Below, one piece after another: positions 27,005 to 36,500 of a DNA stretch of 64,000 bases. Source of the DNA: LMUY01 sp965198895 (GTDB taxonomy: Bacteria; Pseudomonadota; Alphaproteobacteria; Acetobacterales; Acetobacteraceae); the NCBI GenBank assembly GCA_965198895.1, contig OZ240676.1, forward strand, positions 3,472,001-3,536,000. The letters run 5' to 3'. The notes beneath the pieces were generated by a model. It did not search any database, was not told the origin of the DNA, and worked only from the letters and a program-made list of their open reading frames with translations. The position numbers were made by a program, and so were the translations under genes. Within the stretch, counting starts at the first letter, position 1, and each line of letters begins with the position of its first letter.

Positions 27005-27613
27005 CTATTTATTTGACGGGAGCACCCGCATTCCATCCAGGAACACGTCCAGCAAATGGACGACCGTCGCCTGCCAGCCGGGTTTCTCGTAAACGTAACA
27101 CAGGCCTACGACGGTGCGCAGCAGGTCCTCCGGCCCGATGTCGTCGCGGATCTGGCCGGCCTCGATGGCGCGCCGCAACAGAAGGTCGAGCGCCTGGCCC
27201 AACCGGCCGACCGAATACACGGTGAGATCGGAACTGGACTTGAGCGCCACGGCGAGCGCCGACGACATCCCCTTTTTGGTGGCGACAAATTCGACGTTGG
27301 CGTGCAGCCACTCCCGTAGCGCCTCCACGGGCGAGCAATCCGCCTTCACGACCTGCGCCAAGGCGGCGAGCTGCTCCACCTCGCGCCGGTAGACCGCCTC
27401 GAACAAAGCCTCCCGCGTCGGGAAATGCCGGTAGAGGGTGCCGATCCCGACCTGCGCCTGCCGGGCGACCGCGTCGAGACCGACATCGGGCCCACCGGCG
27501 CTGAACACGAGCTTGGCAGCTTCCAGCAAGCGCTCCCGATTGCGGACCACATCCGTCCGGGGCTTCCTTGTTTTCGCTGAAACGAGGGGCTTCGCTGAAA
27601 GGGGGCCGTCCAT
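27005..27613 (-). CDS. TetR/AcrR family transcriptional regulator
   Basis: Protein of 202 aa from ATG 27613 (MDGPLSAKPLV). The N-terminal HTH is clear: RERLLEAAKLVFSAGG, then AVARQAQVGIGTLYRHFPTR. The C-terminal ligand-binding domain is of the type found with the SbtR/AcrR C-domain group. A longer in-frame start at 27730 would add non-family residues overlapping the promoter region, so the shorter start is preferred. It is divergent from the molybdenum hydroxylase genes, and a perfect palindrome in their promoter (27639-27655) is its likely operator. It would act as a repressor relieved by a substrate of the hydroxylase. Confidence 0.85.
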   Translation of the reverse strand: MDGPLSAKPLVSAKTRKPRTDVVRNRERLLEAAKLVFSAGGPDVGLDAVARQAQVGIGTLYRHFPTREALFEAVYRREVEQLAALAQVVKADCSPVEALREWLHANVEFVATKKGMSSALAVALKSSSDLTVYSVGRLGQALDLLLRRAIEAGQIRDDIGPEDLLRTVVGLCYVYEKPGWQATVVHLLDVFLDGMRVLPSNK

Positions 27614-27632
27614 CCCTGTTTGAGTGCTCCAG

Positions 27633-27660
27633 TTGAAAACGGAGGGAACCTCCGTATAAT
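27633..27660 (+). promoter_or_regulatory. Sigma70-type promoter with embedded palindromic operator
   Basis: TTGAAA (27633-27638), a 16-base spacer, then TATAAT (27655-27660), reading toward the molybdenum hydroxylase genes that begin at 27734. The spacer holds the perfect inverted repeat ACGGAGG-GAA-CCTCCGT (27639-27655), overlapping the first base of the -10 box. A bound TetR dimer here would block RNA polymerase directly. A second, different 12-bp palindrome ATCAGATCTGAT lies at 27711-27722 in the leader. Confidence 0.7.
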
Positions 27661-27733
27661 GGTCCTGGTGGCCGTGGCAAAGACCACCTGGCGGACCGTC
27701 GACTATGTCAATCAGATCTGATCGGAGCACTTC

Positions 27734-28231
27734 ATGAGCGTGTCAATCAGCCTCACCATCAATGGGGTCGAGCGCGCTATCGCGCTGGACGATCCCCGGG
27801 TGACGCTCCTGGATCTTCTGCGGGAGCGGCTTGACCTCACCGGAACCAAGAAGGGCTGCGATCGCGGGCAATGCGGCGCCTGCACCGTGCTGGTGGATGG
27901 CCGCCGGGTGAATTCCTGCCTCGCCTTGGCCATCAGCCATGACGGCAGCGACATCTTGACCATCGAGGGTGTGGCGCACGGCGATCAGCTCCATCCGGTG
28001 CAGGCGGCCTTCATCGCCCATGACGGATTCCAGTGCGGCTTCTGCACGCCCGGGCAGATCATGAGCGCCATCGGGATGATCCAGGAAGCTCAGGCCGGCG
28101 ACGATGCCGAGCGGGTGCGGGAAGCGATGAGCGGCAATCTCTGCCGTTGCGGCGCGTATGCCGGGATCACCGAAGCGGTGCTGGACGCCCAGCGGCGGCT
28201 TGCCGTGGGCGAGCGAAAGGACGCGGCATGA
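27734..28231 (+). CDS. Molybdenum hydroxylase small subunit, two [2Fe-2S] clusters
   Basis: Protein of 165 aa. The plant-type ferredoxin half has Cys42, Cys47, Cys50 and Cys62 (GCDRGQCGAC and SC). The helical half has Cys101, Cys104, Cys137 and Cys139 (CGFC, CRC). This is the electron-transfer subunit of xanthine oxidase-family enzymes (PaoA/CoxS/XdhA-like). Unlike Escherichia coli PaoA it has no Tat signal at the N-terminus, so a cytoplasmic enzyme is expected. The stop overlaps the FAD-subunit start by four bases. Preceded by the 27633-27660 promoter. Confidence 0.9.
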   Translation: MSVSISLTINGVERAIALDDPRVTLLDLLRERLDLTGTKKGCDRGQCGACTVLVDGRRVNSCLALAISHDGSDILTIEGVAHGDQLHPVQAAFIAHDGFQCGFCTPGQIMSAIGMIQEAQAGDDAERVREAMSGNLCRCGAYAGITEAVLDAQRRLAVGERKDAA

Positions 28232-29277
28232 ACCAGTTCGAGTATGTCCGGCCGCTGACGATCGCGGACGCGGTTGCGGCCGGCGCTGTGCCGGGTGCAG
28301 CGTTTCTGGCTGCGGGCACCAATCTGCTCGATCTGATGAAGGGCGGCATCTCGCGCCCGGCGCACCTGGTGGATATCACGCGCCTGCCGGGGCTGGACCG
28401 GATCGAGTACCAAGCCGACGGCAGCGTGCGGATCGGCGCGCTCGTCCGCAACGCCGACCTGGCGAATGATCCAGTGTTCGCGCAGCGTTACCCGGCGGTG
28501 GCGGAGGCTCTGCTATCGGGCGCCTCGGCACAATTGCGCAACGCCGCCACGACGGCTGGCAACCTGCTGCAGCAGACGCGGTGCGCGTATTTCTACGACA
28601 CCGCCAGTGCCTGCAACAAACGGGAGCCCGGCACTGGCTGCGATGCGAAGGGCGGTGAAAACCGGCTCCACGCCATCCTGGGCTGGAGCGAGCATTGTAT
28701 CGCAACCCACCCGTCCGATTTCTGCGTGCCGCTCGCGGCGCTGGACGCATTGGTCGAGATCGAAGGTGCCGCCGGCCGTCGGGAAATTCCGCTGGACGCG
28801 TTCCACCGCTTGCCCGGCGACACGCCGCAGCGTGACACCGTGCTCGAACCGGGTGAGTTGATCACGGCGGTACGTCTGCCCGCCGACGCCGCGGGTTTCG
28901 CAGCGCATGCCCGCTACCTGAAAGTCCGCGAGCGCACCTCGTACGCGTTCGCCGTCGTTTCGGCCGCCGCGGCGCTGCGGCTGGATGGCGGCGTGATCGC
29001 GGACGCCAGGATCGCCCTCGGCGGTGTGGCGCTGAAGCCGTGGCGTGCGCGCACGGCGGAGACGATGTTAGCGGGCGCCGCGCCGGACGCAGCCGCGTTC
29101 CGCCGGGCGGCCGACGCGGCGCTCGCGGATGCCAAGCCCTCGGGCGACAACGCCTTCAAGATCGAACTCGCGCGGCGGATCATCGTCCGCGCGCTCACGA
29201 TGGCCGCCGCCGGTACGCCGGATCGGATGCCGGCCCTCCCTGCCTCGCCATTTTCCGGAGCAACGGTCCATGTCTGA
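28228..29277 (+). CDS. Molybdenum hydroxylase FAD-binding subunit with extra Fe-S site (PaoB-like)
   Basis: Protein of 349 aa. The FAD-binding motifs AAGTNLLDLMKG (about 28-39) and TAGNLLQQ (about 109-116) are present. Between the two halves is an insertion with cysteines at about 119, 129, 138 and 157 (TRCAYFYD, ACNKREPGTGC, EHCIATHPSD), the pattern of the additional [4Fe-4S] cluster of PaoB/YagS and of 4-hydroxybenzoyl-CoA reductase beta subunits. It passes electrons between the small subunit and FAD. The start overlaps the previous stop by ATGA and the end overlaps the large-subunit start by eight bases, so the three genes form one coupled operon. Confidence 0.88.
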   Translation: MNQFEYVRPLTIADAVAAGAVPGAAFLAAGTNLLDLMKGGISRPAHLVDITRLPGLDRIEYQADGSVRIGALVRNADLANDPVFAQRYPAVAEALLSGASAQLRNAATTAGNLLQQTRCAYFYDTASACNKREPGTGCDAKGGENRLHAILGWSEHCIATHPSDFCVPLAALDALVEIEGAAGRREIPLDAFHRLPGDTPQRDTVLEPGELITAVRLPADAAGFAAHARYLKVRERTSYAFAVVSAAAALRLDGGVIADARIALGGVALKPWRARTAETMLAGAAPDAAAFRRAADAALADAKPSGDNAFKIELARRIIVRALTMAAAGTPDRMPALPASPFSGATVHV

Positions 29278-31531
29278 GTCCACTGTCATCCGCAGCCCGG
29301 CCCATCTCCGGATGGGGTCCAGCGTCGGCCAACCGCTGCCCCGCCGCGAGGGTGTGCTGAAGACGACGGGCAGCGCACGCTATGCCGCGGACGCCCATCC
29401 GGCCGATATGCTCTACGCCGTCGTTGCCGTCAGCAGCATCGCTCGCGGCCGGGTCACGTCCATGGACGTCCCGGCGGCGAAGGCGCATCCCGGCGTGGTC
29501 GAGGTGATGACACCCGCGAACGCCCCGAAGCTCGCGCAGGACCCGGACGCGAAGGACCATCCTTTCATGTTCCGGCTCGACGTGTTGCAAAACGATCGGG
29601 TGCGTTATCCCAATCAGTCGATCGCCGTGGTGATCGCCGAAACGCTCGAGGCGGCGACCGAGGGCGCGGCGTTGCTGGCGCCGCAGTATGAGATGGAGCC
29701 GGCGCGAACCGGCCTGGACGCGACCGCGAGCTTCGAACCGCAGGCGGTCGGCGCCGGCAGCCCGGCCAAGGACAGCCACGGCGACATCGAGGCCGGGTTA
29801 GGCCAGGCCTCATTCCGTGTCGAGCAAGTCTACGAGACGCCGGCGCAGTATCACAACGCCATGGAGCCGCACTGCATCGTGGCGGCCTGGACCGGCGACA
29901 CGCTCTCCATCGACATGCCGAGCCAGGGCATGGCCATGACGCAGGGGCGGCTCGCCGGGCTGTTCGGCATCGCGCCGGAGGGTATCCACATCCGCAGCCC
30001 ATTCCTGGGCGGCGGGTTCGGGTCCAAGGCGTTGCCGGCCGGGCCGCAGGTGCTCGGCGTGATGGCCGCCCGGCTCACCGGCCGGCCGGTGAAGCTGGTG
30101 CTGCGGCGGGAGCAGATGTTCGGCCCCGTCGGGCATCGCGCGCCGACCAGGCAGACCATGCGGCTCGGGGCGGATGCGTCGGGCACGCTGACGGCGCTGA
30201 GCCACCACACCAAGACGGCCACCAGCAGCTTCGACGATTTCCTCGAGCCGGCGGCCAATGCCTCTCACGCGCTGTATGCCAGCCCGGCGATTGCGACCTC
30301 GCACGAGGCGGTGCGCATCGACACCGGCACCCCGCTGTTCATGCGCGCGCCCGGCGAGGCCCCCGGCAGCGCCGCCCTGGAAAGCGCCATCGATGAAATG
30401 GCGCATGCCTGCGGCATGGATCCGCTGGCATTCCGGCTGAAGAACTACGCCGAAGTCGAGCCGATGACCGGCAAGCCGTTCTCCTCCAAAGCGCTGCGCC
30501 AGTGTTACGAACAGGGCGCCGCCAAATTCGGCTGGGCCAAGCGTCCGCTCGCCCCGCGGCAGATGCGCGACGGGGCGGGCATGCTGGTCGGCTGGGGTAT
30601 GGGCACGGCGCAGTTCCCGGCACTGATGTTCCAGGGCCACGCCCGGGCGGTGTTGCAGAGCGACGGCACCGGCATCGTCGAAACCGGCGCGCACGACATG
30701 GGCCAAGGTGCCTGGACCGCGTTCGCCCAGATCGCGGCCGACTCGCTGGGCCTGGAGCTGGACAAGATCGATTTCCGGTCCGGCACGTCCGACCTGCCGG
30801 ATGCCGGGATCGCCGGTGGCTCGGCCCACACCGCGACCGTCAGCGCAGCCATCGACCAGGCGGGCGCCGACGTGATCGCCAAGCTTGCGGAGTTGGCGAC
30901 CGGCGACGAGAAGTCGCCGCTGTTTGGCGCGGGGAATTCCGGCGTGATCGCCCGGCAAGGCCGCCTGTACCGCCGCGACGACGAGACACGGAGCGACTCT
31001 TACGTCGATATCCTCGCCCGTGCCGGCAAGGCCGAGATCGAAGGCCAAGGCACCGGCGCCGCCGACCCGGCAGCCCAAGCCGGCTACGCGATGTATGCGC
31101 ACGGAGCGGTGTTTGCCGAAGTGAAGGTCGACCCGGATTTCGGCCAGGTCCGGGTCACCCGCCTGGTCGGTGCGTTCGCGGCCGGAACGGTGGTCAACCC
31201 GCGCATGGTGCTCAGCCAATACTATGGCGGCATGATCTGGGGGGTGTCGTTCGCGCTGCACGAACATGCGGCGGTCGACCATCGCAGCGGCCGGATCATG
31301 AACCCGAACCTGGGCGAGTACCACATCCCGGTGAATGCGGACGTGCCCTCGATCGAGGCAATCATCGTCGAGGAGCGCGACGCGCACGTGAATGCGCTCG
31401 GCATCAAGGGGGTCGGCGAAATCGGCATCACCGGGACGGTCGGCGCGATCGCCAATGCGGTGTGGCACGCGACCGGCCTTCGCATCCGCGAGTTCCCGAT
31501 CACGCTCGATAAGCTGATGGAGGTGGTCTAG
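29270..31531 (+). CDS. Molybdenum hydroxylase large subunit, molybdopterin-binding (PaoC-like)
   Basis: Protein of 753 aa from ATG 29270 (MSESTVIRSPAHLRMG). The aldehyde oxidase/xanthine dehydrogenase hammerhead domain is followed by the Mo-cofactor domain with GGGFGSKA, GAHDMGQGAWTA, GGSAHTA and the catalytic glutamate of KGVGEIGITG at about residue 717. Subunit size and the PaoB-like partner place it with PaoC/YagR aldehyde oxidoreductases, which oxidise a broad range of aldehydes, especially aromatic ones, to acids. No XdhC/PaoD-type Mo-cofactor insertion chaperone follows; the next gene is a convergent tetR overlapping by four bases. An N-heterocycle hydroxylase role is a possible alternative. 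Confidence 0.88.
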   Translation: MSESTVIRSPAHLRMGSSVGQPLPRREGVLKTTGSARYAADAHPADMLYAVVAVSSIARGRVTSMDVPAAKAHPGVVEVMTPANAPKLAQDPDAKDHPFMFRLDVLQNDRVRYPNQSIAVVIAETLEAATEGAALLAPQYEMEPARTGLDATASFEPQAVGAGSPAKDSHGDIEAGLGQASFRVEQVYETPAQYHNAMEPHCIVAAWTGDTLSIDMPSQGMAMTQGRLAGLFGIAPEGIHIRSPFLGGGFGSKALPAGPQVLGVMAARLTGRPVKLVLRREQMFGPVGHRAPTRQTMRLGADASGTLTALSHHTKTATSSFDDFLEPAANASHALYASPAIATSHEAVRIDTGTPLFMRAPGEAPGSAALESAIDEMAHACGMDPLAFRLKNYAEVEPMTGKPFSSKALRQCYEQGAAKFGWAKRPLAPRQMRDGAGMLVGWGMGTAQFPALMFQGHARAVLQSDGTGIVETGAHDMGQGAWTAFAQIAADSLGLELDKIDFRSGTSDLPDAGIAGGSAHTATVSAAIDQAGADVIAKLAELATGDEKSPLFGAGNSGVIARQGRLYRRDDETRSDSYVDILARAGKAEIEGQGTGAADPAAQAGYAMYAHGAVFAEVKVDPDFGQVRVTRLVGAFAAGTVVNPRMVLSQYYGGMIWGVSFALHEHAAVDHRSGRIMNPNLGEYHIPVNADVPSIEAIIVEERDAHVNALGIKGVGEIGITGTVGAIANAVWHATGLRIREFPITLDKLMEVV

Positions 31532-32112
31532 CCGACGGCCAACCGCTCGAGTTCGCAGCGGGCGGCGGCGATGATCTCCCGTGCCAGGGCCGGGTCGGTG
31601 GGGGCTACCGCCCGCGCCATGGCAACGCTGCCGACCAGGCCCGACAGCACGGTCAGCGCGCGGCGGCGGGCGTCGTCCGGGATCGTTACGCCCGGCAGCG
31701 CCCGCTGCAGCTGTTCGATCATCTTGGACAGGCCGTCGGTGAAGGCGGCGCCGATGGCCGGGTCCTGCCGGCGAACCTCCGAGAGACAGGCCGCGAGCAC
31801 GCACCCCGACCCGACGTCCGTCAAATGGCTCTCGGATAAATAGGCGTCCAAATAGGCGGCGAGCGGGTTCGGCGAGGTGTCACCGAGCTCGCGCCAGGCG
31901 ATGGCGCCCTCGGCAAAAGCCGTGCGGATCGCTTCGGCGGCGAGCCCATCCTTGGAGCCGAACTGGCCGTAGAGCGCGCCCTGGGTCAGTCCCGCTTCCC
32001 GGCTGATCTCGACCACGCCCGCGCCATCGAACCCGCGTTCCTGCAGCAACCGCTGGGCCGTGGACACCAGGGCGGCTCGGTTCGCCGCAACCTTCTTACC
32101 CGATACTTTCAT
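31528..32112 (-). CDS. TetR family transcriptional repressor of the RND efflux genes
   Basis: Protein of 194 aa from ATG 32112 (MKVSGKKVAANRAALV). HTH: VEISREAGLTQGALYGQFGSK. The C-terminal domain with GSGCVLAACLSEVRRQDP resembles the AcrR/NemR-like group. An in-frame ATG at 32148 would add 12 residues, but it lies inside the palindrome ATAGAGCGCTCTAT, so the shorter start, which leaves the operator upstream of the gene, is preferred. Divergent from the MFP/RND pair, which it presumably represses. The 3' end overlaps the large hydroxylase subunit gene by four bases in convergent orientation. Confidence 0.82.
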   Translation of the reverse strand: MKVSGKKVAANRAALVSTAQRLLQERGFDGAGVVEISREAGLTQGALYGQFGSKDGLAAEAIRTAFAEGAIAWRELGDTSPNPLAAYLDAYLSESHLTDVGSGCVLAACLSEVRRQDPAIGAAFTDGLSKMIEQLQRALPGVTIPDDARRRALTVLSGLVGSVAMARAVAPTDPALAREIIAAARCELERLAVG

Positions 32113-32146
32113 CAGCGGAACGCTCCCAGGGGCTCTTGATCCATTC

Positions 32147-32189
32147 ATAGAGCGCTCTATCTGAGCTTCGGTTTAATAGAGGCCACTAT
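32147..32189. promoter_or_regulatory. Paired TetR operators between tetR and the RND efflux genes
   Basis: A perfect 14-bp palindrome ATAGAGCGCTCTAT lies at 32147-32160, and a degenerate second copy ATAGAGGCCACTAT at 32176-32189, 29 bp centre to centre. The outer ATAG...CTAT arms are conserved in both. A -10-like TATGAT (32187-32192) overlaps the second copy and faces the efflux genes. This is the layout expected for autoregulation plus repression of a divergent pump operon. Confidence 0.65.
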
Positions 32190-32264
32190 GATTGCAGACA
32201 CAAAGTGGTGCGTGCGAGCTTCTGGCGTAAGCTGTCGCAATCCGGGTGCATCGAGGAATCGTTC

Positions 32265-33503
32265 ATGACGAAGCTCACGAACGTGCAGGCGGAACTCTCC
32301 GGCGGGACGATGTCCGGCGAGGATGCGCACCGCCGGTCCCGGGGCGGCCGTTGGATCGGCCTTGCCGTCGTGCTCGCCGTGCTGGTGGGGGGCGGCGTGT
32401 ATGCCGAGCGCAACTGGCCTGCGCCCGCTGCACCGCCGTCCGCACCCCCGCCGGCGCCGGTTACGGTGAGCACGCCGTTGCAACGGACGGTGCAGACGAC
32501 CAGCCGCATGCTCGGTCAATTCGCCGCCGTGGACAGCGTGGAGTTGCGCGCGCAAGTCGGCGGCACGCTGACGGCGATCGGCTTCAAGGACGGCCAATTG
32601 GTGCATGCCGGCGATCCGCTGTTCGCCATCGACCCGCGCCCGTTCCAGATCCGGCTCGACCAGGCAAACGCCCAGTTGCAGACCGCGCAGGCGAAGGAAG
32701 TGCTGAGCGCGGCCGAGCTGTGGCGCGCGCAGACCTTGAAGCGCACCGATTACGGCTCGATGGAGACGGTCGACACCCGGGCTGCCGATGAACGCAGCGC
32801 CCAGGCGGCCATCCAGACGGCGAAGTCGGCGATCATGGATGCGCAGCTCGACCTCGAATTCGCGAAGGTCACCGCGCCGTTCGCCGGGCGCATGGGCGCG
32901 CGCCTCGTCTCGCTGGGCAGCCTGGTCAGCGGCAGCCGCGGCGGCACCGGCCAGTCGACGCTGCTCGCGACGGTGGTTTCGCTGGACCCGATCTATTTGA
33001 ACTTCGACATGAGCGAGGCGGACTACGCGGATTACCAGAAGGCGCGCCTGCCCGGGGGGCCGACGTCGGGTGTGGCGATCAGCTTGTATGGCGACGGGAA
33101 TTTCGACCGGCACGGGACGCTCGACTTCATCGACAATGCGATGGACCGGGGCAGCGGCACCATCCGCGCCCGTGCCACCGTGCCCAATCCGGATCTGGCG
33201 ATCACGCCGGGTCAGTTCGCCCGCCTGCGCCTGAGTCTGGGGCGCCCGCGGCTGGCGATGCTGGTGCCGGCGGCGGCCGTGGTCCCCGACCAGTCGCGGC
33301 AGATCGTCATGACCGTGGCGGCGGACGGGACCGTGGTGCCGAAGACGGTTGAGGTCGGCGACCTGGAGCAGGGCCTGCGCGTGATCCGCAGCGGCTTGGC
33401 GCCGACGGACCGCGTGGTGATCGACGGGCTGGTTCGCGTTCGGCCCGGCGCCAAGGTCGCCCCGGTGGCCGGTGAGATCAAGCCGGACCCGAACGCCGAC
33501 TAA
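32265..33503 (+). CDS. RND efflux periplasmic adaptor (membrane fusion protein)
   Basis: Protein of 412 aa from ATG 32265, which has a GAGGAA ribosome site. A single N-terminal membrane anchor (WIGLAVVLAVLVGGGVYA, about residues 31-48) is followed by a Pro/Ala-rich linker and the lipoyl/barrel-sandwich domain split around a helical hairpin (VELRAQVGGTLTAIGFKDGQ and FAKVTAPFAGRMGARL), then the beta-barrel domain. This is the AcrA/MexA/MdtA-type adaptor that bridges an RND pump to an outer-membrane channel. It ends 56 bases before the RND gene, forming an operon under the TetR regulator encoded divergently. Confidence 0.88.
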   Translation: MTKLTNVQAELSGGTMSGEDAHRRSRGGRWIGLAVVLAVLVGGGVYAERNWPAPAAPPSAPPPAPVTVSTPLQRTVQTTSRMLGQFAAVDSVELRAQVGGTLTAIGFKDGQLVHAGDPLFAIDPRPFQIRLDQANAQLQTAQAKEVLSAAELWRAQTLKRTDYGSMETVDTRAADERSAQAAIQTAKSAIMDAQLDLEFAKVTAPFAGRMGARLVSLGSLVSGSRGGTGQSTLLATVVSLDPIYLNFDMSEADYADYQKARLPGGPTSGVAISLYGDGNFDRHGTLDFIDNAMDRGSGTIRARATVPNPDLAITPGQFARLRLSLGRPRLAMLVPAAAVVPDQSRQIVMTVAADGTVVPKTVEVGDLEQGLRVIRSGLAPTDRVVIDGLVRVRPGAKVAPVAGEIKPDPNAD

Positions 33504-33559
33504 GCTTCGTTCTGGCGTACCGACGACGGATGTCTGATCCGACAGTCTAGGAGGGCGCG

Positions 33560-36500
33560 ATGCGCTTTACGCACACATTCATCGATCGCCCGATCCTGGC
33601 GACCGTGCTGAGCATTTTCGTCACCCTGATCGGGCTGGGCGCGCTGGTGATCCTGCCGGTCGCGCAATACCCGGAGATCGTGCCGCCGACGGTGCAGGTG
33701 ACCACCAGCTATCCCGGCGCCTCCGCCGCGGTGGTGAGCCAGACGGTCGCGACGCCGCTCGAGCAGGAGATCAACGGCGTCGAAAACATGATCTACATGA
33801 GTAGCCAGTCCACCGGCGACGGCAAGCTCACGATCACCGTCACCTTCGGGATCGGCACGGATCTGAACGTGGCGCAGATGCTGACGCAGAACCGCGTGCA
33901 GGATGCGCTGCCGCGGCTGCCGGACGACGTACAGCGGCTGGGCGTCCAGGTGCGCAAGGCCACGCCTAATATCCTGCTGGCCGTGCACCTCTATTCGCCC
34001 GATGGATCGCGCGACAATTTGTATATGTCCAACTATGCGACGTTGCATGTGAAGGATGCGCTGGCGCGATTGCCGGGCGTCGGTGACGTGCAGCTGTTCG
34101 GGTCGCGCGATTACGCGATGCGGGTGTGGCTCGATCCGGACAAGGTGGCCGCCTACGGGCTCGACGCCAGCGAGGTTTTGGCGGCATTGCGGGCGCAGAA
34201 CATCCAGGTTTCCGCGGGCGTGCTGAACCAGCCGCCGGTGAAGAGCAGCGCGGCGTATCAGCTCAACGTGCAAACGCTTGGCCGGCTGAGCACGCCGGGT
34301 GAGTTCGCCGACATCGTGCTGAAGGCGGACGCGCAGGGCCGGGCGACCCGCATCCGCGACGTCGGCCGGGTCGAGATCGGCGCGGCGGATTACGGGTCGA
34401 CCGCCTTCATGGACGACAAGGAGGGGATGCCGCTGCTGATCTTCGCACAGCCCGGTGCGAACTCCCTGGCGGTGGAAAAGAGTGTCCTCGACACGATGGC
34501 GGAGCTGAAGAAGTCGTTCCCACCCGGCCTCGCCTCGATCATCGTCTACGACCCCACGATCTTCGTGGCGAAGTCGGTCAACGAGGTGATCACGACGATC
34601 TTCGTGGCGATCCTGCTCGTCGTCGGCGTGGTGTTCGTGTTCCTGCAGACGTGGCGTGCCTCGATCATTCCGGTGATCGCGATCCCGGTCTCGCTCGTGG
34701 GCACGTTCACCATCCTGTATGCGTGCGGTATCTCGCTGAACAACCTGTCGCTGTTTGGCCTGGTGCTGGCGGTGGGCATCGTGGTCGACGACGCGATCGT
34801 GGTGGTGGAGAATGTCGAGCGCAACATCGCCGCCGGCATGAAGCCGAAGGAGGCCGCGCACCGCACCATGGACGAGGTCGGCGGGGCGCTGGTCTCGATC
34901 GCGTTGACGCTGTGCGCGGTGTTCGTACCGTCCGCCTTCCTGTCCGGCATTTCCGGCCAGTTCTTCCGCCAGTTCGCCGTGACGATCGCGGCCTCCACCG
35001 TCATCAGCTGCTTCGTGTCGCTGACCTTGAGCCCGGCCCTGTGTGCCCTCTTGCTGCGGGAGCACGACGCGCATGCCGCCCGGCCGAACCTGTTCGGCCG
35101 CATCCTTCAAGGCGGCTTCGGCGTGTTCAACCGCGCGTTCGAGTGGCTGTCCGAGGCTTATGGTCAGTTGACCAAGCGCCTGGTGCGCGGGCTCGCTTTG
35201 GTCGTCGTGGTGTATATCGGGCTGATCGCAGCGGCCGGGTTCGAGTTCTCCCGTATCCCGACCGGGTTCATCCCCGAGCAGGACCAGGGCTACCTGATAA
35301 CCGTGCTGCAATTGCCGCCGGGATCCAGCCTGTCGCGGACCGAGGCGGTGGTGAAGCAAGCGATCGACATCATTCTGCACACGCGCGGCGTCGAGCACGT
35401 GGCACCCTTCGCCGGGCTGGACGCGACGACATTCACGGTGTCGTCCAACTCGGGCACGATCTTCTCCGGCCTGCCGTCGCTGTATAACCACGAACTGCCG
35501 GGGGTGACGGCGCATTCGGTGCTGGCCGATCTTCGCAAGCGGCTGTCGGTGATCCAGGGCGCCTATGTGCTGACCATCCCGCCGCCGCCGGTGCAGGGCA
35601 TCGGCAACTCCGGCGGCTTCAAGATGATGCTGGAAGATCGGGCCGGGCTCGGCACCCAGGCGCTGGTCGACGCGGCGCAGGCGCTGGTGGGCGCGGCGAA
35701 CCGGGATGGCAGTTTCGCCGGCGTGTTCACGCTGCTGAACACCGGCTCGCCGTCGATCTATGCCGATATCGACCGGTTGAAGGCGGAGAAGGTCGGGCTG
35801 ACCCCGACCGACGTGTTCAACACGCTGCAGGTCTATCTCGGGTCGCAATACGTCAACGACTTCAACTTCCTGGGGCGCACCTACGAGGTGATCGCACAGG
35901 CCGATGGGCGGTTCCGCCGCGACCGGTCGGACCTGATGGGCCTGAAGGCGCGCAACACCGCCGGCGAGATGGTGCCGATCGGCACGGTGGCGCAGTTGCG
36001 TGACCAGACCATCCCGTACCGCGTCCCACGCTATAACCTGTACCCGGCGGCCGAGGTGCAGGGCGTCGCCGGGCCGGGTGTTGCGACCGGCACGGCGCTG
36101 GTGCGGATGGAACAGCTTGCCAAGCAGGTGCTGCCGCCGGGTATCGGCTATGAATGGACGGAGATCGCCTTCCAGCAGGAGCAGAAGGGCACGTCGACCA
36201 TCCTGGTATTCGGGGCCGCGGCGCTGTTCGTGTTCCTCGTGCTGGCGGCCAACTACGAAAGCTTGCGCTCGCCGCTCGCCGTCGTGCTGATCGTGCCGAT
36301 GTGCTTGCTGGCCTCGGTGTCCGGGCTGATGCTCCGGGGCATGTCGGTCGACATCCTGGCGCAGATCGGGTTCGTCGTGCTGGTCGGCTTGGCGGCGAAG
36401 AACGCGATCCTGATCGTGGAATTCGCACGCCAGGCGCAGGACAGCGGCAGCTCCCCGGCCGTGGCGGCGGTCGAAGCGGCCCGGCGGCGGTTGCGGCCGA

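Noticed and set aside
33500..35848. Minus-strand open frame opposite the RND permease gene
   Set aside because: Shadow frame caused by high GC; the plus-strand RND protein is full length and canonical.
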